This document shows, in pieces, positions 1 to 8,924 of a stretch of 64,000 nucleotides of DNA (its first letter is position 1; each line of letters opens with the position of its first letter). The translations under genes were made by a program, and so were the position numbers. A model generated the notes under the pieces. The model made no database searches and was not told the origin of the DNA. It worked only from the letters and a program-made list of their open reading frames with translations. The DNA comes from Halorhodospira halochloris (GTDB lineage Bacteria > Pseudomonadota > Gammaproteobacteria > Nitrococcales > Halorhodospiraceae). The stretch is taken from the NCBI RefSeq assembly GCF_002356555.2, contig NZ_AP017372.2, positions 2,393,501 to 2,457,500 of the forward strand. Reading direction: 5' to 3'.

Positions 1-356
1 CTTTGCTCAAGGTCATAAACCTCGAGACCCAGCAGATCAGCCCAGTAGTACTCATCTTCGCCGAGCTCGGGCAGATCGGCGCGGGGGATCCTGATATCAA
101 ACCCCAACCAGGCACGGGCTTGGTCGCGGTCGTCAACCCTTTGCAGCTTCGCTACCAGCCCTTTGCCTTGTTTCTTGCTTGCCTCTACCGCGAACTCAGC
201 CAACAGCTTAGAGCCACAAAGCTGCCACTTAGGGTAAGCGAGCAGATTCTCCTTTGGCTGTGTATAGGAGTAAACCCGCAACCAGCCTTGCACACCATAG
301 AGGCCTACTACGCGGCCCACGGTGACCATGTTGGGCTTATCGTCAACACCCTCCAC
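1..356 (-). CDS. rimM: ribosome maturation factor RimM (partial, C-terminus outside window)
   Basis: RimM binds ribosomal protein S19 and assists maturation of the 30S head. The reverse strand downstream of rpsP encodes a RimM N-terminal barrel: the VGRVVGLYGVQGWLRVYS block, then KLQRVDDRDQARAWLG, then DEYYWADLLGLEVYDLE, which is the start of the PRC-type C-terminal domain. The reading frame is open at base 1, so roughly the last third of the protein is missing. The start is uncertain. GTG at 356 gives about ten residues before VTVGR, as in other gammaproteobacterial RimM proteins. ATG at 329 is the alternative, and neither has a good Shine-Dalgarno. It lies 27 nt downstream of rpsP in the usual rpsP-rimM order, and trmD and rplS would be expected beyond the edge. 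Confidence 0.88.
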   Translation of the reverse strand, partial: MEGVDDKPNMVTVGRVVGLYGVQGWLRVYSYTQPKENLLAYPKWQLCGSKLLAEFAVEASKKQGKGLVAKLQRVDDRDQARAWLGFDIRIPRADLPELGEDEYYWADLLGLEVYDLEQ

Positions 357-383
357 GGCTCTACCCAAGCCAGCGCTGCTCTA

Positions 384-641
384 CTAAGCGGCCTGCTCAG
401 CCCGCTCCGCTTCACGGATCAAGTTGGCTACCCGCTGAGTGGGTTGAGCCCCCTTCTCGATCCACTGCTTAGAGCGTTGCAAATCAAGTTTGTAGGGTGC
501 CTCTTGCCCCGCAGCGACCGGGTTAATATACCCGAGGCGCTCAATAAACGCCCCGTCGCGTGGCTTGCGAGCGTCCGTAACTACTATGTGGTAAAAGGGC
601 CTCTTTTTCGATCCTGCTCTTGCCAGTCGAATGGTAACCAT
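384..641 (-). CDS. rpsP: 30S ribosomal protein S16
   Basis: An 85-residue S16 protein, the usual family length, beginning [20 protein letters not shown] and containing the typical [14 protein letters not shown] segment. It is needed for assembly of the 30S body. The ATG at 641 has an AAGG Shine-Dalgarno about eight bases upstream. It heads the rpsP-rimM operon and is divergent from glpD, so the 143 nt between them should hold both promoters. Confidence 0.97.
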   Translation of the reverse strand: MVTIRLARAGSKKRPFYHIVVTDARKPRDGAFIERLGYINPVAAGQEAPYKLDLQRSKQWIEKGAQPTQRVANLIREAERAEQAA

Positions 642-745
642 ATGCGCCTTATCTGATTATTCCAGTGTTGAAACCTTGTCCTCGCGGCACTGAAAAACCA
701 ATGCCTATGAGACACCTTCTGATTAATCCGCCTATTGTACGCTCT

Positions 746-775
746 TTGCTGGCAAAGGGAAGCCCCTGGCATAAT
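746..775 (+). promoter_or_regulatory. candidate sigma70-type promoter of glpD, possibly giving a near-leaderless mRNA
   Basis: TTGCTG at 746-751 and CATAAT at 770-775 are separated by 18 nt. Initiation about seven bases after the -10 would fall at roughly 782, only three bases before the ATG at 785. No convincing Shine-Dalgarno precedes that ATG, which agrees with leaderless translation. This is a match by eye only. Confidence 0.35.
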
Positions 776-784
776 TACCATCAA

Positions 785-2392
785 ATGAAAAAGCACAATC
801 ACTACGACCTCGTAATAATTGGCGCCGGCATAAACGGTGCCGGGATTGCCCGTGATGCTGCGCTGCGCGGGCTTAAGGTTCTGGTAGTGGAGCAGAACGA
901 CATCTGCTCTGCAACCTCAGCCTGGAATAGCAGGCTTGTGCACGGCGGACTGCGCTACTTAGAGCATAAAGAGCTAGGGCTGGTCAGAGAGTCGCTGCGT
1001 GAACGTGAAAACCTCCTACGCACCGCCAGTCACCTAGTCCACCCATTGCCTCTGATGATCCCCATATACGCAAGCAACCGCCGCGGTCCCACCATTGTGC
1101 GCATGGGCATGCTGGCCTATGATCTACTCTCTTACGACAAAAGCCTGCCCCGCCACCGCATGCTCTCGCGCCAGCAAGCAGCGCAAAAAGCCGCCGGCCT
1201 CGACCAAAAACAGCTTAAAGGGGCAGCCCAATATTACGATGCCCAAGTAACATTTCCCGAAAGGCTGACACTTGAGATCCTGCTTTGTGCCCGCGAAAAC
1301 GGCGCTGAAATACTTACTCACACGCCAGTAAAGCGCATAAACTTGGACGAGACGAACTCCGCTGTTAGCGGGGTTAGGATCCTCAACCGCGCTACAGGAG
1401 AAGAAGAGGATATCGTCTCAAAATGCGTAGTCAATGTAAGCGGACCTTGGGTAGATCAGGTACTGACCACCTCTGGCCACACCTTACCCAGGCAGATCGG
1501 CGGCACTCGCGGTAGCCACATAGTCGTAGCCCCATTCTCCGGTGCCCCACAAGTCGCTCTTTATGCCGAGGCCGAGGACGGCCGGCCGTATTTTACCATA
1601 CCCTGGAACGGTCTCTTCTTGATCGGCACCACAGACCTTCACCACGAAGAGCCGCCCGATTCTGTCCATGCCACAGAAGAAGAGATAGACTACCTGCTGA
1701 ATTCCACCAACCGCCTACTGCCGTCAGCGCAGCTCGAAAGGGACTCCGTTTTATACTCTTACGCCGGAGTCCGGCCCTTGCCGTATGTCCCTGCCGGACA
1801 ACCTGGGACAATAACACGACGCCACATAGTTCACGACCACAGCCCCCAGATCACCGGTTTGTGGTCGATAATTGGCGGCAAGCTTACTACTTATAGGAGC
1901 CTGGCCGAGGAGGCCGTAAATAAAGTTGCTGCGGCGCAGGGCTGGCGTCTGGCACGCTGCTCTACTCACCATCGCCCGCTACCCGGCGCCAGGCGGCACA
2001 ACGCCCGAGAACTAGAGAAACGTCTATGCGCTAATTATGGTTTAACCAGCTTGGCGGCAAGGCGCATAGTATCCATATACGGGGCACGCAGCGAGGACAT
2101 ACTTGAGCTGCTCAGCGAGGCGCCGGAATTAGCAGAAAACCTAAGCCCAGAGACTGGCGCTATCAAGGCTGAACTGGTCTTTGCTATGCGCTATGAAATG
2201 GCGGCTAACCTCACTGATGCGCTTATGCGCCGAACTATGGTCGGGCTTGGCCCCGCAGCAGGATTGGATGCGCTCGAGAACGCAGTCGCAACTCTCTGCC
2301 AGCATCTTAACTGGGATCGGCACACAGCCATGGGACAGGCTGATGAGTTTCGCCAATATGTCGCCCATACCCTGCGCACTCAAGATCCCTAG
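785..2392 (+). CDS. glpD: FAD-dependent glycerol-3-phosphate dehydrogenase (aerobic, GlpD type)
   Basis: The protein has 535 residues. It oxidises sn-glycerol-3-phosphate to dihydroxyacetone phosphate at the inner membrane and passes electrons to quinone. The N-terminus carries the FAD-binding GAGINGAGIARDAALRG motif and then the SRLVHGGLRYLEHKELGLV block typical of GlpD/GlpA. GTRGSHIVV, the FLIGTTD block and the GGKLTTYRSLAEEAV block near residue 360 are also family hallmarks, and the rest is the C-terminal DAO_C domain. The frame is open from 665, but homology starts at the ATG at 785 (MKKHNHYDLVIIGAG). No glpK, glpF or glpR is adjacent, so in this window it is a single-gene unit, followed by a palindromic element. 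It could serve glycerol use or phospholipid recycling. Confidence 0.94.
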   Translation: MKKHNHYDLVIIGAGINGAGIARDAALRGLKVLVVEQNDICSATSAWNSRLVHGGLRYLEHKELGLVRESLRERENLLRTASHLVHPLPLMIPIYASNRRGPTIVRMGMLAYDLLSYDKSLPRHRMLSRQQAAQKAAGLDQKQLKGAAQYYDAQVTFPERLTLEILLCARENGAEILTHTPVKRINLDETNSAVSGVRILNRATGEEEDIVSKCVVNVSGPWVDQVLTTSGHTLPRQIGGTRGSHIVVAPFSGAPQVALYAEAEDGRPYFTIPWNGLFLIGTTDLHHEEPPDSVHATEEEIDYLLNSTNRLLPSAQLERDSVLYSYAGVRPLPYVPAGQPGTITRRHIVHDHSPQITGLWSIIGGKLTTYRSLAEEAVNKVAAAQGWRLARCSTHHRPLPGARRHNARELEKRLCANYGLTSLAARRIVSIYGARSEDILELLSEAPELAENLSPETGAIKAELVFAMRYEMAANLTDALMRRTMVGLGPAAGLDALENAVATLCQHLNWDRHTAMGQADEFRQYVAHTLRTQDP

Positions 2393-2424
2393 CTAAGCCC
2401 TTGACTCCTAGCACAGACCTATAC

Positions 2425-2565
2425 AACTCCCCACCCAGCGCCATTAGCTGCCCCGATGTGGAGGACGCCGTGAATCCATCCCTGGCGGCCCCATGGCGCT
2501 ATCCCTGGCGCCAAGACGTCCACATCGGGGCAGCTAATGGCGCCGAGGGAGGTTTCGAGACACCC
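2425..2565 (+). repeat. palindromic 3'-end element, copy 1
   Basis: A perfect 25-bp inverted repeat (2438-2462 with 2519-2543) encloses the conserved asymmetric core GGACGCCGTGAATCCATCCC...CTGGCGCCAAGACGTCC. The right arm continues through GAGGTTTCGAGACACCC, the equivalent of GAAGTTTTTAGAGGCACCC in other copies. The outer left arm is decayed. The element lies 33 nt after the glpD stop and in the sense orientation relative to glpD. With the following G-run it fills most of the 356-nt gap before the ABC ATPase gene. Confidence 0.9.
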
Positions 2566-2567
2566 AA

Positions 2568-2612
<45 letters not shown>

Positions 2613-2675
2613 CTAATAAGGAGCGACGCTAATCGTTAGCGCTAGATCTGAATGGCGTGTCAAGGTCAGCGGGTA

Positions 2676-2704
2676 TTGAGAATTATTCGCAGACCAGGCA
2701 TTAT
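2676..2704 (+). promoter_or_regulatory. promoter of the ABC ATPase gene with overlapping Fur box
   Basis: TTGAGA at 2676-2681 and CATTAT at 2699-2704 are spaced by 17 nt, an ideal sigma70 geometry. Over the -35, TGAGAATTATTCGCA (2677-2691) matches the 7-1-7 Fur inverted repeat TGAGAATTATTCTCA at 14 of 15 positions. Fur with iron bound would block polymerase here. That agrees with the ferric-iron-type ATPase encoded 45 nt downstream. Confidence 0.72.
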
Positions 2705-2748
2705 CACTCAACCAAATATCACTACTTAACCGTAGCGGAAGTTTTTTA

Positions 2749-3894
2749 ATGAGCAGAGTTTCTACCCCGTTGCTGGAACTCAACGATATGCGTTGTTGCT
2801 ACGGCAATTTTGTGGCTGTCGAGCAACTGAGCTTTGCCCTTGAACAGGGCAGCATAGCTTGCCTGCTAGGGCCAAGCGGATGCGGCAAAACTACCGCTTT
2901 ACGCACAATTGCCGGGTTTGAAACTATAGCCAAAGGTGAGATACGCCTGCAGGGGCGAGTTATATCTTCTCCAAATTACACCCTCCCGCCTGAGAAACGG
3001 CGGATGGGCATGGTCTTTCAGGATTACGCCCTCTTCCCCCATCTGAATATATATGACAACGTCACCTTCGGACTGCGTAGGATGAGCCGAGATGAGCGGC
3101 GCAAGCGCGCCGACGAACTCCTTGAGCTGGTTGATTTGCGCAATCTCGGCGATCGCTATCCCCATGAACTATCCGGAGGCCAGCAGCAGCGAATATCCCT
3201 GATCCGTGCGGTTGCCCCCAGGCCTGATCTTGTCCTTCTCGATGAGCCATTCTCCAACCTCGATGTCGATCTGCGCGAGCGTCTCGGGCGCGAGTTTAAG
3301 GATATCTTCCGCAACGAGGGGGTGACTGCCATCCTGGTTACCCACGATCAGAGCGAGGCCTTCGCCATGGCCGATGAGATAGGGGTGATGTGCAGCGGCA
3401 GACTTATCCAGTGGGACACCCCCTATAACCTATACCATAAACCGGCTAACCGGTTTGTCGCCGACTTCGTCGGCTATGGCAGCATCGTTGAAGGTATAGT
3501 CGCAGATAGCGAGAAGGTTAAAACCGAACTTGGCACCTTGTGCAGTAATAATGGCGAACTGCCCTGGCCGCGCGGCACAAACGTCGAAGTCCTGCTGCGC
3601 CCTGATGATGTAAAAATGGGCCAGGCCCCTTCTGGCCTGCACGGCAGAATAGTCAAAAAGGCCTTTAAAGGGGCAGAAACACTGTATACGCTGCGCACCC
3701 CGAGCGGCCATGAACTAGTCTCTTTGGCCCCTAGCACCATCGATTATGAGGAGGGCAGTGATATCGGACTTACCCTCGACACCAACCACTTAGTGGCGTT
3801 TCAAAGAAACGATATGGCAGATCCGTGCTCTTGCAAGCACCAAGCAAGTCTGAGCCCGGCACATGAAACACTCTCTCAAGCTGCTCAAGGCTAG
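2749..3894 (+). CDS. ABC transporter ATP-binding protein, ferric iron (FbpC/AfuC) type
   Basis: The protein has 381 residues. The ATPase domain holds Walker A GPSGCGKTT (about 42-50), the Q-loop in MVFQDYALFPHLNIYDNV, the signature LSGGQQQR, Walker B LVLLDEPFSNLD and the H-loop HDQSEAF. A C-terminal TOBE-like domain follows (LRPDDVKMG near 285). The spacing and the FSNLD form of Walker B resemble ferric-iron importers of the FbpC family. The Fur-box promoter upstream supports an iron role. GGAAG precedes the ATG by about ten bases. No permease or periplasmic binding protein is next to it, so the ATPase is an orphan that must pair with partners elsewhere. Polyamine, sulfate or sugar import cannot be excluded from sequence alone. 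Confidence 0.78.
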   Translation: MSRVSTPLLELNDMRCCYGNFVAVEQLSFALEQGSIACLLGPSGCGKTTALRTIAGFETIAKGEIRLQGRVISSPNYTLPPEKRRMGMVFQDYALFPHLNIYDNVTFGLRRMSRDERRKRADELLELVDLRNLGDRYPHELSGGQQQRISLIRAVAPRPDLVLLDEPFSNLDVDLRERLGREFKDIFRNEGVTAILVTHDQSEAFAMADEIGVMCSGRLIQWDTPYNLYHKPANRFVADFVGYGSIVEGIVADSEKVKTELGTLCSNNGELPWPRGTNVEVLLRPDDVKMGQAPSGLHGRIVKKAFKGAETLYTLRTPSGHELVSLAPSTIDYEEGSDIGLTLDTNHLVAFQRNDMADPCSCKHQASLSPAHETLSQAAQG

Positions 3895-3948
3895 CCCACT
3901 CACCTATCGCGGATCATCTAGAGGCGCCCCCCATTAGCCGAGCACAGC

Positions 3949-5649
3949 TTACGGATTCTCACCTGCAAACAGGCCTATAAGGCTGATACCAAGGACCAAG
4001 GCCAAAAATAGAGCGCCGGCCATAGCCAGGGCAAAGAGCCTACTCTCAATAGCTGCGAAGAGACGCGCGCTGAGCAAAGTCGGCGATGGGGCGCTCGGCA
4101 GACGCGGACGGTTGCGCCAATGGCGCCGGATAAAATAGCCACTGCGCACGCCCCAGAGCATTGCCGGCTTGATCCAGTCGCCCTCAGGCAGACGCGGCAG
4201 TAAAGGGGCGCCAGCAGACCAGAACAAGGCGCCAAAAATGCCAGCCCCCCCTAGACCTACCAGTACTGGCCAGGCTGCTTCGAAAACTGCTTGGCCGGTA
4301 ATAGCAGAGTTTACTTGCGTAAAATCCCAATGAGCGGCAACCAGCCAGGGCAGACACAATGACGAAGCTATTAGGCCAAGCACTGCCAGTTGCTGGACTC
4401 TCCCGTCGGACTCATGGCCAACGCCCCTACCGCTCCAGGCTACCCACAAAAAGCGCAGCAAAAGCAAGGTGGTTAGGACGGAGGCGACGCCCAGAAAAGC
4501 CGTCAGCAATTCTCCGGCTGGCAACTGGTAGGCTCCATCCTTGATTGCCGCCTTAGCCAATGCGCCACTACTTAACGGCACCCCAGCAATAGCCATAGCA
4601 GGCAAGAGCATATACCATCCCCGGCCGCTACTACTCAGCCCACAAGCGAGGAACAATGCGCCCTTAGCCAGACCATGATGCACAGCAAACAACAAGGCCC
4701 CACCAAACACTGCAGGGGCGATTTGCGGATAGCATAACGCCATACCCACCGCCAGCAGTAGGAGCCCCATTTGACTGACCGTTGAGTAAGCCAAAACCGT
4801 CTTGGGCCGAGCCTGCACAATACCGACGGCATTGGCATAGACTACGGTAACAATGCCGGCGGCCATGAGCAGACCACCATAAAAAGGCAAGCCTACCTCA
4901 CCGAGGGGCAGCATCCGCAACCAAGCGATCAGAGCAGCTTTAACCACTAACCCTGAGAGGAGCGCACTCGCTGCGACCGGCGCAGCGGGATGGGCCAAGG
5001 GCAACCAAACATGGAGTGGAAAGGCGCCGGCCTTAACCGCAAAGCCAAGCAACAAAAGGCCAACTAACAACTCCTTGCGCGGGTGTTCAGCGACTATGCC
5101 CGGCACCTCGGCCAGAAGTGGGTTCCCTACCCCGGCAGAAAGCAGCAGAACGGCGCTGAGCACAGCCCCTTCAGCCAAAACCGCCATAGTCAAATAGACC
5201 CTGCCAGCACGAAAAGCAACCGGAGTGCGGTAGTGAACAACCAGGGGATAGGCGGCAAAGGTCATTAACGCATAGGCGAAGTAGAAGCTGGCCAGATCAG
5301 CTGCTGTAAGAACGCCGTATAGCGCCGCTAAAACCACTGCCAGTGCGGCCATAAAAGCGCCGCGATGAATGTCATCGCGCATCTGGCACCAGGCCGAGAC
5401 AACTGCTGCAGCCCACAGCGGCCCAGCAAGGATCAGCAGTGGCTCAGCTATCTGATCAACACTGAAACGAGCTTGCAACAGAGCCCAAGGTAATTCGACC
5501 TGAGCGCCGGAGGCAAAAGCGAATAACGGCAACATCAGACCTATCACTACCAAGGTCCAGGACCAAAACAGCCTGCCCCGCCCCAGCAATGGGGCAATTG
5601 CCAGCGGCGCCAGTAGAGGCAGCAATAGCAACCATTGCTCAGCGTTCAT
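3949..5649 (-). CDS. ND5/MnhA-type antiporter subunit, third copy, lacking the TM5 glutamate
   Basis: A strongly hydrophobic protein of 566 residues from the proton-translocating NADH-quinone oxidoreductase subunit family (ND2/ND4/ND5). The conserved helix-7 block GFAVKAGAFPLHVWLPLAHP and the broken-helix segment SALLSGLVVKAALIAWLRM keep their lysines. The helix-5 segment reads YFAYALMTFAAYPLVVH. The glutamate found in the two upstream paralogues (YEALTLATYPLVVH, LELLTLTATP) is replaced by Ala127. The ATG at 5649 follows AGGAG by ten bases and overlaps the end of the preceding gene. A TTG at 5673 in the same frame is the alternative. It is the last gene of the Mrp operon and may provide the NuoL-like half of a split MnhA. 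Confidence 0.85.
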   Translation of the reverse strand: MNAEQWLLLLPLLAPLAIAPLLGRGRLFWSWTLVVIGLMLPLFAFASGAQVELPWALLQARFSVDQIAEPLLILAGPLWAAAVVSAWCQMRDDIHRGAFMAALAVVLAALYGVLTAADLASFYFAYALMTFAAYPLVVHYRTPVAFRAGRVYLTMAVLAEGAVLSAVLLLSAGVGNPLLAEVPGIVAEHPRKELLVGLLLLGFAVKAGAFPLHVWLPLAHPAAPVAASALLSGLVVKAALIAWLRMLPLGEVGLPFYGGLLMAAGIVTVVYANAVGIVQARPKTVLAYSTVSQMGLLLLAVGMALCYPQIAPAVFGGALLFAVHHGLAKGALFLACGLSSSGRGWYMLLPAMAIAGVPLSSGALAKAAIKDGAYQLPAGELLTAFLGVASVLTTLLLLRFLWVAWSGRGVGHESDGRVQQLAVLGLIASSLCLPWLVAAHWDFTQVNSAITGQAVFEAAWPVLVGLGGAGIFGALFWSAGAPLLPRLPEGDWIKPAMLWGVRSGYFIRRHWRNRPRLPSAPSPTLLSARLFAAIESRLFALAMAGALFLALVLGISLIGLFAGENP

Positions 5650-7153
5650 CCAGCGGATACTCCTGCTCGACAATCCTTTCCGCCCAGCTCAGCGGCGACC
5701 ATTGCGAGGCCGCAAATGCCCCTGCAAAAAGTGCCGCAAAGGCAGTAATCAGCGCCGGGTAAAGCAGCCAGGCGTGCGACTCCAACTTGCCACTATCGTG
5801 TCTTTTAAGCCCGATTGGGGCTGCCGGCAATAACCATATACGCCTTATCACCGGTAAGAAATAGGCAGCATTGAGCAAGGTGCTTAGCACCAAAACGGCG
5901 AGAACCCAATAGCTCCCCTGCTGCAAAGCACCAAGCCCCAGATACCACTTGCTTATAAAACCGGCTAAAGGAGGCAGTCCGACCATACCTAGCGCCCCGA
6001 CAGTGAAGGCGACCGAGGTCCAGGGCATGCGCCAACCAACCCCGTTAAGCTGATCTATCCGGCTTATACCGAGTGTTTCTGAATAATTACCTGCACAGAA
6101 GAACAAGGTAATTTTCATAAGCCCCTGGTGAACCAGATGGGCAACGCCTCCAATCAACGCCAGGGGGCCACCCGCCGCCACCCCTAAGGTTATGTAGGAG
6201 ACCTGACTGACCGTGGAAAAAGCCAGCCGGCGCTTGATATCGGTCTGTGCCAATGCCCGCAGGGAACCGTAGATTATGGTGATGGCTGCCAACACCGCAA
6301 GAACCGGCGTAATCCCAAGCTCAAAGGCGATTTCAGCACCATATATATCCTGTACAATCCGTATCACCCCAAACGCCCCGGCCTTGACGACCGCTACCGC
6401 ATGGAGCAGTGCGCTCACCGGCGCTGGTGCCACCATAGCAATGGGCAACCACGAATGCAGCGGTACTAGCGCCGCCTTAACCCCAACTCCAGCGAGCATT
6501 AAACCAATAACCAAGGTCGCCATCAGTGGTGAGTCGGCCGCCCAGAGCGCCACTGCCTCAACTCCACCCGGGGTAAACGGCTGATCGCCTACTGCGGTGT
6601 GGAGCATTACTGCGCCGACCAACAATAGCGCCCCGCCCCCGAGTGTATAAGTGAGGTAGATTCGGCCGGCCTGGAGGGCTGCTGGATGGCCCCTGTGGAC
6701 TACCAAAGGATAGGTTGCGAGGGTCAAGGCCTCGTAAAAAATGAAGAAAGTGAAAAGGTTATTTGCCAGGGCTATGCCGGTTGTAGCAGCCACACAGAGG
6801 GAGAAGAACCCGAAAAACCGCGCCCGCTGGCCTGACCCCTCTAGATAACCGATCGCATAGATAGTGGTAACTAGCCACAGGCTGGCAGAAAGCATCACGA
6901 ACAGCAGAGCTAGGGGGTCGGCGGCCAGTCTAAATGACAGGTCGGGCAACACTAGCCACACAACCTCCAGCTCAACTCCACTGATTACCGCGTAGAGCAT
7001 AAATACAACCAAGACCAGCTTGGTAACAGCACCGAACAGATTCCAGAACGTCCGCGCTCTTCGGCGCCTGTCGCGCAACATGAAGATGATCACCGCGGTA
7101 AGCAGTGAGGCCAGAATAGTCAATAACGGCAGCTGCTCGATAAGCCAGATCAC
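5639..7153 (-). CDS. Mrp-type cation/proton antiporter subunit (MnhD/ND4-like), second copy
   Basis: A 504-residue polytopic membrane protein of the complex I antiporter-like family. Helix 5 carries the essential glutamate (Glu141 in FFIFYEALTLATYPLVVH). The helix-7 lysine lies in VGVKAALVPLHSWLPIAM, and a second lysine in ALLHAVAVVKAGAFGVIRI. The GTG start at 7153 overlaps the stop of the previous gene by four bases (GTGA), implying translational coupling. Its sequence is closer to bacterial NuoM/MnhD proteins than to the third subunit. Confidence 0.88.
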   Translation of the reverse strand: MIWLIEQLPLLTILASLLTAVIIFMLRDRRRRARTFWNLFGAVTKLVLVVFMLYAVISGVELEVVWLVLPDLSFRLAADPLALLFVMLSASLWLVTTIYAIGYLEGSGQRARFFGFFSLCVAATTGIALANNLFTFFIFYEALTLATYPLVVHRGHPAALQAGRIYLTYTLGGGALLLVGAVMLHTAVGDQPFTPGGVEAVALWAADSPLMATLVIGLMLAGVGVKAALVPLHSWLPIAMVAPAPVSALLHAVAVVKAGAFGVIRIVQDIYGAEIAFELGITPVLAVLAAITIIYGSLRALAQTDIKRRLAFSTVSQVSYITLGVAAGGPLALIGGVAHLVHQGLMKITLFFCAGNYSETLGISRIDQLNGVGWRMPWTSVAFTVGALGMVGLPPLAGFISKWYLGLGALQQGSYWVLAVLVLSTLLNAAYFLPVIRRIWLLPAAPIGLKRHDSGKLESHAWLLYPALITAFAALFAGAFAASQWSPLSWAERIVEQEYPLDER

Positions 7154-8616
7154 GGCAGCACCTCCGGCGCACCCTGATCAAGGAGATTGAGCACGGGGAC
7201 CGCACTTATCCCCATTACTACCGCTAACAGGGCGAGCATCAACGGTGTAAGCTGCATAACTAGTGGCACAGGCCGTGGCGGATATATCTCTATCCAGCCG
7301 TAGGGCGGTGAGGCATGTGCCACTGATAGCACCCGAAAGGCATAAGCACCGGCAAGCAGCGAACCGAGAATCAACACAATCGCCCAAACCCACTGACCGG
7401 AACCCAACGCGCCAGTTAGGATTAGCCATTTGGCAAGAAAACCTCCGGTTGGCGGCATACCCATCAAGGCAGCAAAAGCCAAACCCAAGGCTAGCAGGCT
7501 AATGGACAGGTAGGGCGTCAGGCCACGCAGCCCCTCTAGGCGGTCATTGCCAAGACAGTATATTACGTTCCCGGCCGCTAGGAATGCCGCGGCTTTGGCC
7601 AGGCCGTGGACTAGGGCCTGGTAGGCGACACCGTGCCAAGCGTAGGTTGCCGCAGCCGGCACGACCACCAGTGGCAACAACAACAGCAGATACCCCAGCT
7701 GAGCTATAGTCGAGTATGCAATCAGCGGCTTAAGTCGATTTTGCCGCAAGGCCTGCAGGGCACCATAGAGCACTGCAGTAGCCCCGAGACCACCGATCAA
7801 CCAGCCCATAGGCGCTGTCAATAGCACTGGAAATACCCACAGCCATAGGCGCAACAATAGATAGACAGCTGCCTTGGCAACCAGCGCCGAGAGCGCTGCA
7901 CTAGCCGGCGCAGGGGCATTGCTGTGGGCCGGCATAAGCCAAATGTGCAAGGGAAAGATGGCCGCCTTGGCAAACAAGCCGGCAGTTATCAATGCCGCCG
8001 CTACCGCCGCAGCGGCATCCGCCTGCAGCAGTTCACCCACCTCATGCAAGTGGAGACTGCCGGTTGAACCATATAGCAGGGCGACGCCCAAAAGATAGGC
8101 GAGAGAGCCGAGCAGTGCCAGCAACAAATAACGTAATGCCGCACCAAGGGCGGAACGGTCAGCTGCCATAGCCGCTAGCGGCGTAGCGGTCAAGGTAAGC
8201 AGCTCGAGCATCACGTAAAGATTGAACAAGTCTGCGGACAGAAAAATCCCGTTCAGGGTTGCCCACTGAATCAACCATAGCGGCCAGAAATGTTCCCCGC
8301 TATGGCCCTTACCGCGCAGATAGGGGCCCGCATAAAGGGTCACTGCCAACCCCACTAGGGCAGTCAGCAAGACCATCAAGGCTGCTAGCCCATCGGCGTA
8401 TAACTCGACACCTAGCGGAGGCTCCCACCCGCCTAGGTGGTGGCGCTGCGGCCCATCAAGGGCGACACTAATAGCTATGTCGGCAACCACCAGCACCGTT
8501 GCCAATGCCCCGAGCAGCGGCAACCAAGGCGCCCGCCGCATCCCTACCAAAAAGACCAGCAGCGCGGTGAGCAGCGGCAGGAAAAAGGCCAGTGGCAGAG
8601 AGGGTAAGAGGCTCAA
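7150..8616 (-). CDS. mnhD: Mrp-type cation/proton antiporter subunit D, first copy
   Basis: The protein has 488 residues. It directly follows mnhC, as MnhD does in canonical Mrp operons. It has Glu138 in YVMLELLTLTATPLAAM, a lysine in GLFAKAAIFPLHIWLMPAHS and one in SALVAKAAVYLLLRL, all conserved positions of the proton channel. The TTG start at 8616 overlaps the mnhC stop by four bases (TTGA), so it is probably translated by re-initiation. It should form one of the membrane channels of the antiporter. Confidence 0.9.
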   Translation of the reverse strand: MSLLPSLPLAFFLPLLTALLVFLVGMRRAPWLPLLGALATVLVVADIAISVALDGPQRHHLGGWEPPLGVELYADGLAALMVLLTALVGLAVTLYAGPYLRGKGHSGEHFWPLWLIQWATLNGIFLSADLFNLYVMLELLTLTATPLAAMAADRSALGAALRYLLLALLGSLAYLLGVALLYGSTGSLHLHEVGELLQADAAAAVAAALITAGLFAKAAIFPLHIWLMPAHSNAPAPASAALSALVAKAAVYLLLRLWLWVFPVLLTAPMGWLIGGLGATAVLYGALQALRQNRLKPLIAYSTIAQLGYLLLLLPLVVVPAAATYAWHGVAYQALVHGLAKAAAFLAAGNVIYCLGNDRLEGLRGLTPYLSISLLALGLAFAALMGMPPTGGFLAKWLILTGALGSGQWVWAIVLILGSLLAGAYAFRVLSVAHASPPYGWIEIYPPRPVPLVMQLTPLMLALLAVVMGISAVPVLNLLDQGAPEVLP

Positions 8617-8924
8617 CCCTTATCACCCTCATCTTCGGGCAGATAAACCAACCCTGTTTCGGCGTGGTAGCGCCTAGCGAGCACTAGCGCGAAGGCTGTC
8701 GCGCTGACGGCAATCACTATACCGGTAAGGACCATGGCGTGCGGCAGGGGGTCGACGTAATCCTGATCACGCCGGGCTAGCGCTACGAGCAGCAGAAATA
8801 TCGAGTGGCCGAGCACGTTTACCGCTAAAACCCGGCGCAGCAGGTGGCGCTGGGTAATTAGCCCGTAGATCCCGATACCTGCTATTACCCCTGCGACTAG
8901 AGCAAAAAAGGCCGCCTGCGTCAT
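8613..8924 (-). CDS. mnhC: Mrp-type antiporter subunit C (NuoK-like)
   Basis: A 103-residue NuoK-like protein with three predicted helices. FALVAGVIAGIGIYGLITQRHLLRRVLAVNVLGHSIFLLLVALARR contains the MnhC hallmark of a glycine-rich first helix and a conserved residue cluster in helix 2. DPLPHAMVLTGIVIAVSATAFALVLARRYHAETG is the typical C-terminal half. It overlaps both neighbours by four bases (ATGA and TTGA). Confidence 0.93.
   Translation of the reverse strand: MTQAAFFALVAGVIAGIGIYGLITQRHLLRRVLAVNVLGHSIFLLLVALARRDQDYVDPLPHAMVLTGIVIAVSATAFALVLARRYHAETGLVYLPEDEGDKG

Noticed and set aside
3..656. 217-residue plus-strand frame
   Set aside because: It is antisense to rimM and rpsP, which are clear homologues.
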